A DNA stretch of 12,932 nt from Clostridia bacterium (lineage in GTDB: Bacteria > Bacillota > Clostridia > Lutisporales > Lutisporaceae). Under the pieces are notes generated by a model that was given only the letters and a program-made list of their open reading frames with translations, had not been told where the DNA came from and made no database searches. Below, one piece after another: positions 12,516 through 12,932 of this stretch. Numbering within the stretch: position 1 is the first letter of the stretch; each line of letters opens with the position of its first letter. The DNA is taken from positions 1 to 12,932 of the forward strand of contig JAQSYB010000018.1 in the NCBI GenBank assembly GCA_029256365.1, written 5' to 3'. A program made the position numbers and the translations under genes.

Positions 12516-12932
12516 TTGGATAAAAGAATAGAAGGTTTAAATCTCGCTGATTTAGTTAAAAAATTACGAATGCAGAAGGGCTTTTCTCAAAAGAAATTCG
12601 CTCAAAAATCAGGATTAAGCAGCAGCACCATCAGTAGAATTGAGAGTGGTGAAACCAGTCATCCTGATATTGAGACTCTTAAACTTTTGGCAAAACATTT
12701 GGAATATCCTGAGTCAAAGCTCATCAGCCTGTTGGATATAAACAATTCTACTGCAGCAATCAAGAGCGCTAAAATTAATTTCTTACAGCAGCCAGTGAGG
12801 AAAATCAATCGGTATTCTTCTGTAATTACTCCGATTCAAGAGATTGAAGCAGTACAAGTGCAGGAACAGAGAATAGAACCGGCAGAGATACAAGTACAGT
12901 CCTATACAGCCCTTGAAGTGAGTCAAGAATTA
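12516..12932 (+). CDS. XRE-family transcriptional regulator, 3'-truncated by window edge
   Basis: The start is a TTG (12516-12518) with GAGAGGAG about 6 nt upstream; 139 codons are open to the window edge. Residues about 10-62 form a Cro/C1-type helix-turn-helix: LVKKLRMQKGFSQKKFAQ, then SGLSSSTISRIESGE, then IETLKLLAKHL. After about residue 95 the protein becomes rich in Gln, Glu, Ile and Val (QEIEAVQVQEQRIEPAEIQV), which looks like a linker to an unseen C-terminal domain. It is divergent from the small gene and recombinase, a layout typical of element immunity repressors. Its target is unknown; control of the recombinase operon is inferred. Confidence 0.85.
   Translation, partial: MDKRIEGLNLADLVKKLRMQKGFSQKKFAQKSGLSSSTISRIESGETSHPDIETLKLLAKHLEYPESKLISLLDINNSTAAIKSAKINFLQQPVRKINRYSSVITPIQEIEAVQVQEQRIEPAEIQVQSYTALEVSQEL

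Larger units (their letters stand above)
10614..12932. mobile_element. End of an integrative element inserted in murA (continues past right edge)
   Basis: The span from the murA junction to the window edge holds an integrase at the terminus, a small partner gene and a divergent repressor-like gene, a common order at one end of prophages, ICEs and skin-type elements. No structural, conjugation or cargo genes are visible, so the class cannot be named. The other attachment site and the murA 5' part should lie beyond 12932. Without that end, an isolated recombinase insertion cannot be excluded. Confidence 0.75.

Noticed and set aside
1..12932. CRISPR array, tRNA or rRNA genes
   Set aside because: No regularly spaced direct repeats and no tRNA or rRNA signatures were seen on either strand.

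Overview
The window looks like low-GC, anaerobic, endospore-forming Firmicutes DNA, most likely class Clostridia. It carries an oxygen-sensitive class III ribonucleotide reductase, the spoIIGA-sigE-sigG sporulation sigma cluster, and the end of a division and cell-wall (dcw) cluster (murA, divIB, two DUF881 genes, sbp, ftsZ). Genus cannot be assigned from the sequence alone. All genes read on the minus strand except one regulator at the right edge, so transcription runs from high to low coordinates.

Layout from left to right. Positions 1-2260 hold nrdR and nrdD. NrdR is the Zn-finger/ATP-cone repressor of ribonucleotide reductase genes. nrdD starts 11 bp after it and runs off the left edge. 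A promoter with two NrdR-box-like palindromes 31 bp apart precedes nrdR. Next come a small PRC-barrel gene (ylmC/ymxH) and an 87-bp palindromic dispersed-type repeat. Positions 2850-5720 hold spoIIGA (protease that activates pro-sigma E), sigE and sigG. sigG has its own promoter matching the sigma F consensus. spoIIGA has a promoter with unusually long spacing and nearby Spo0A-like boxes. Positions 5820-9570 hold ftsZ, sbp, two overlapping DUF881 membrane proteins and divIB.

The right third is unusual. The murA reading frame (UDP-GlcNAc enolpyruvyl transferase) is intact from its stop codon at 9687 back to the catalytic-cysteine motif PGGCELGPRPID, then ends at a stop codon at 10614-10616. 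About 110-115 N-terminal residues are missing. In their place is a 541-residue large serine recombinase, a 55-residue small protein and a divergent XRE-family regulator. The simplest reading is that an integrative element (prophage, ICE or skin-like element) entered murA at the active-site codons. Its integrase lies against the attachment site and the element runs past the right edge. The last ~20 codons of the recombinase are written in murA DNA in another frame.

Functionally, the nrd genes supply dNTPs, murA/divIB/ftsZ and partners build wall and septum, and spoIIGA/sigE/sigG drive compartment-specific transcription in sporulation. Whether murA is rebuilt by precise excision, as sigK is in skin-element systems, is the main open question.
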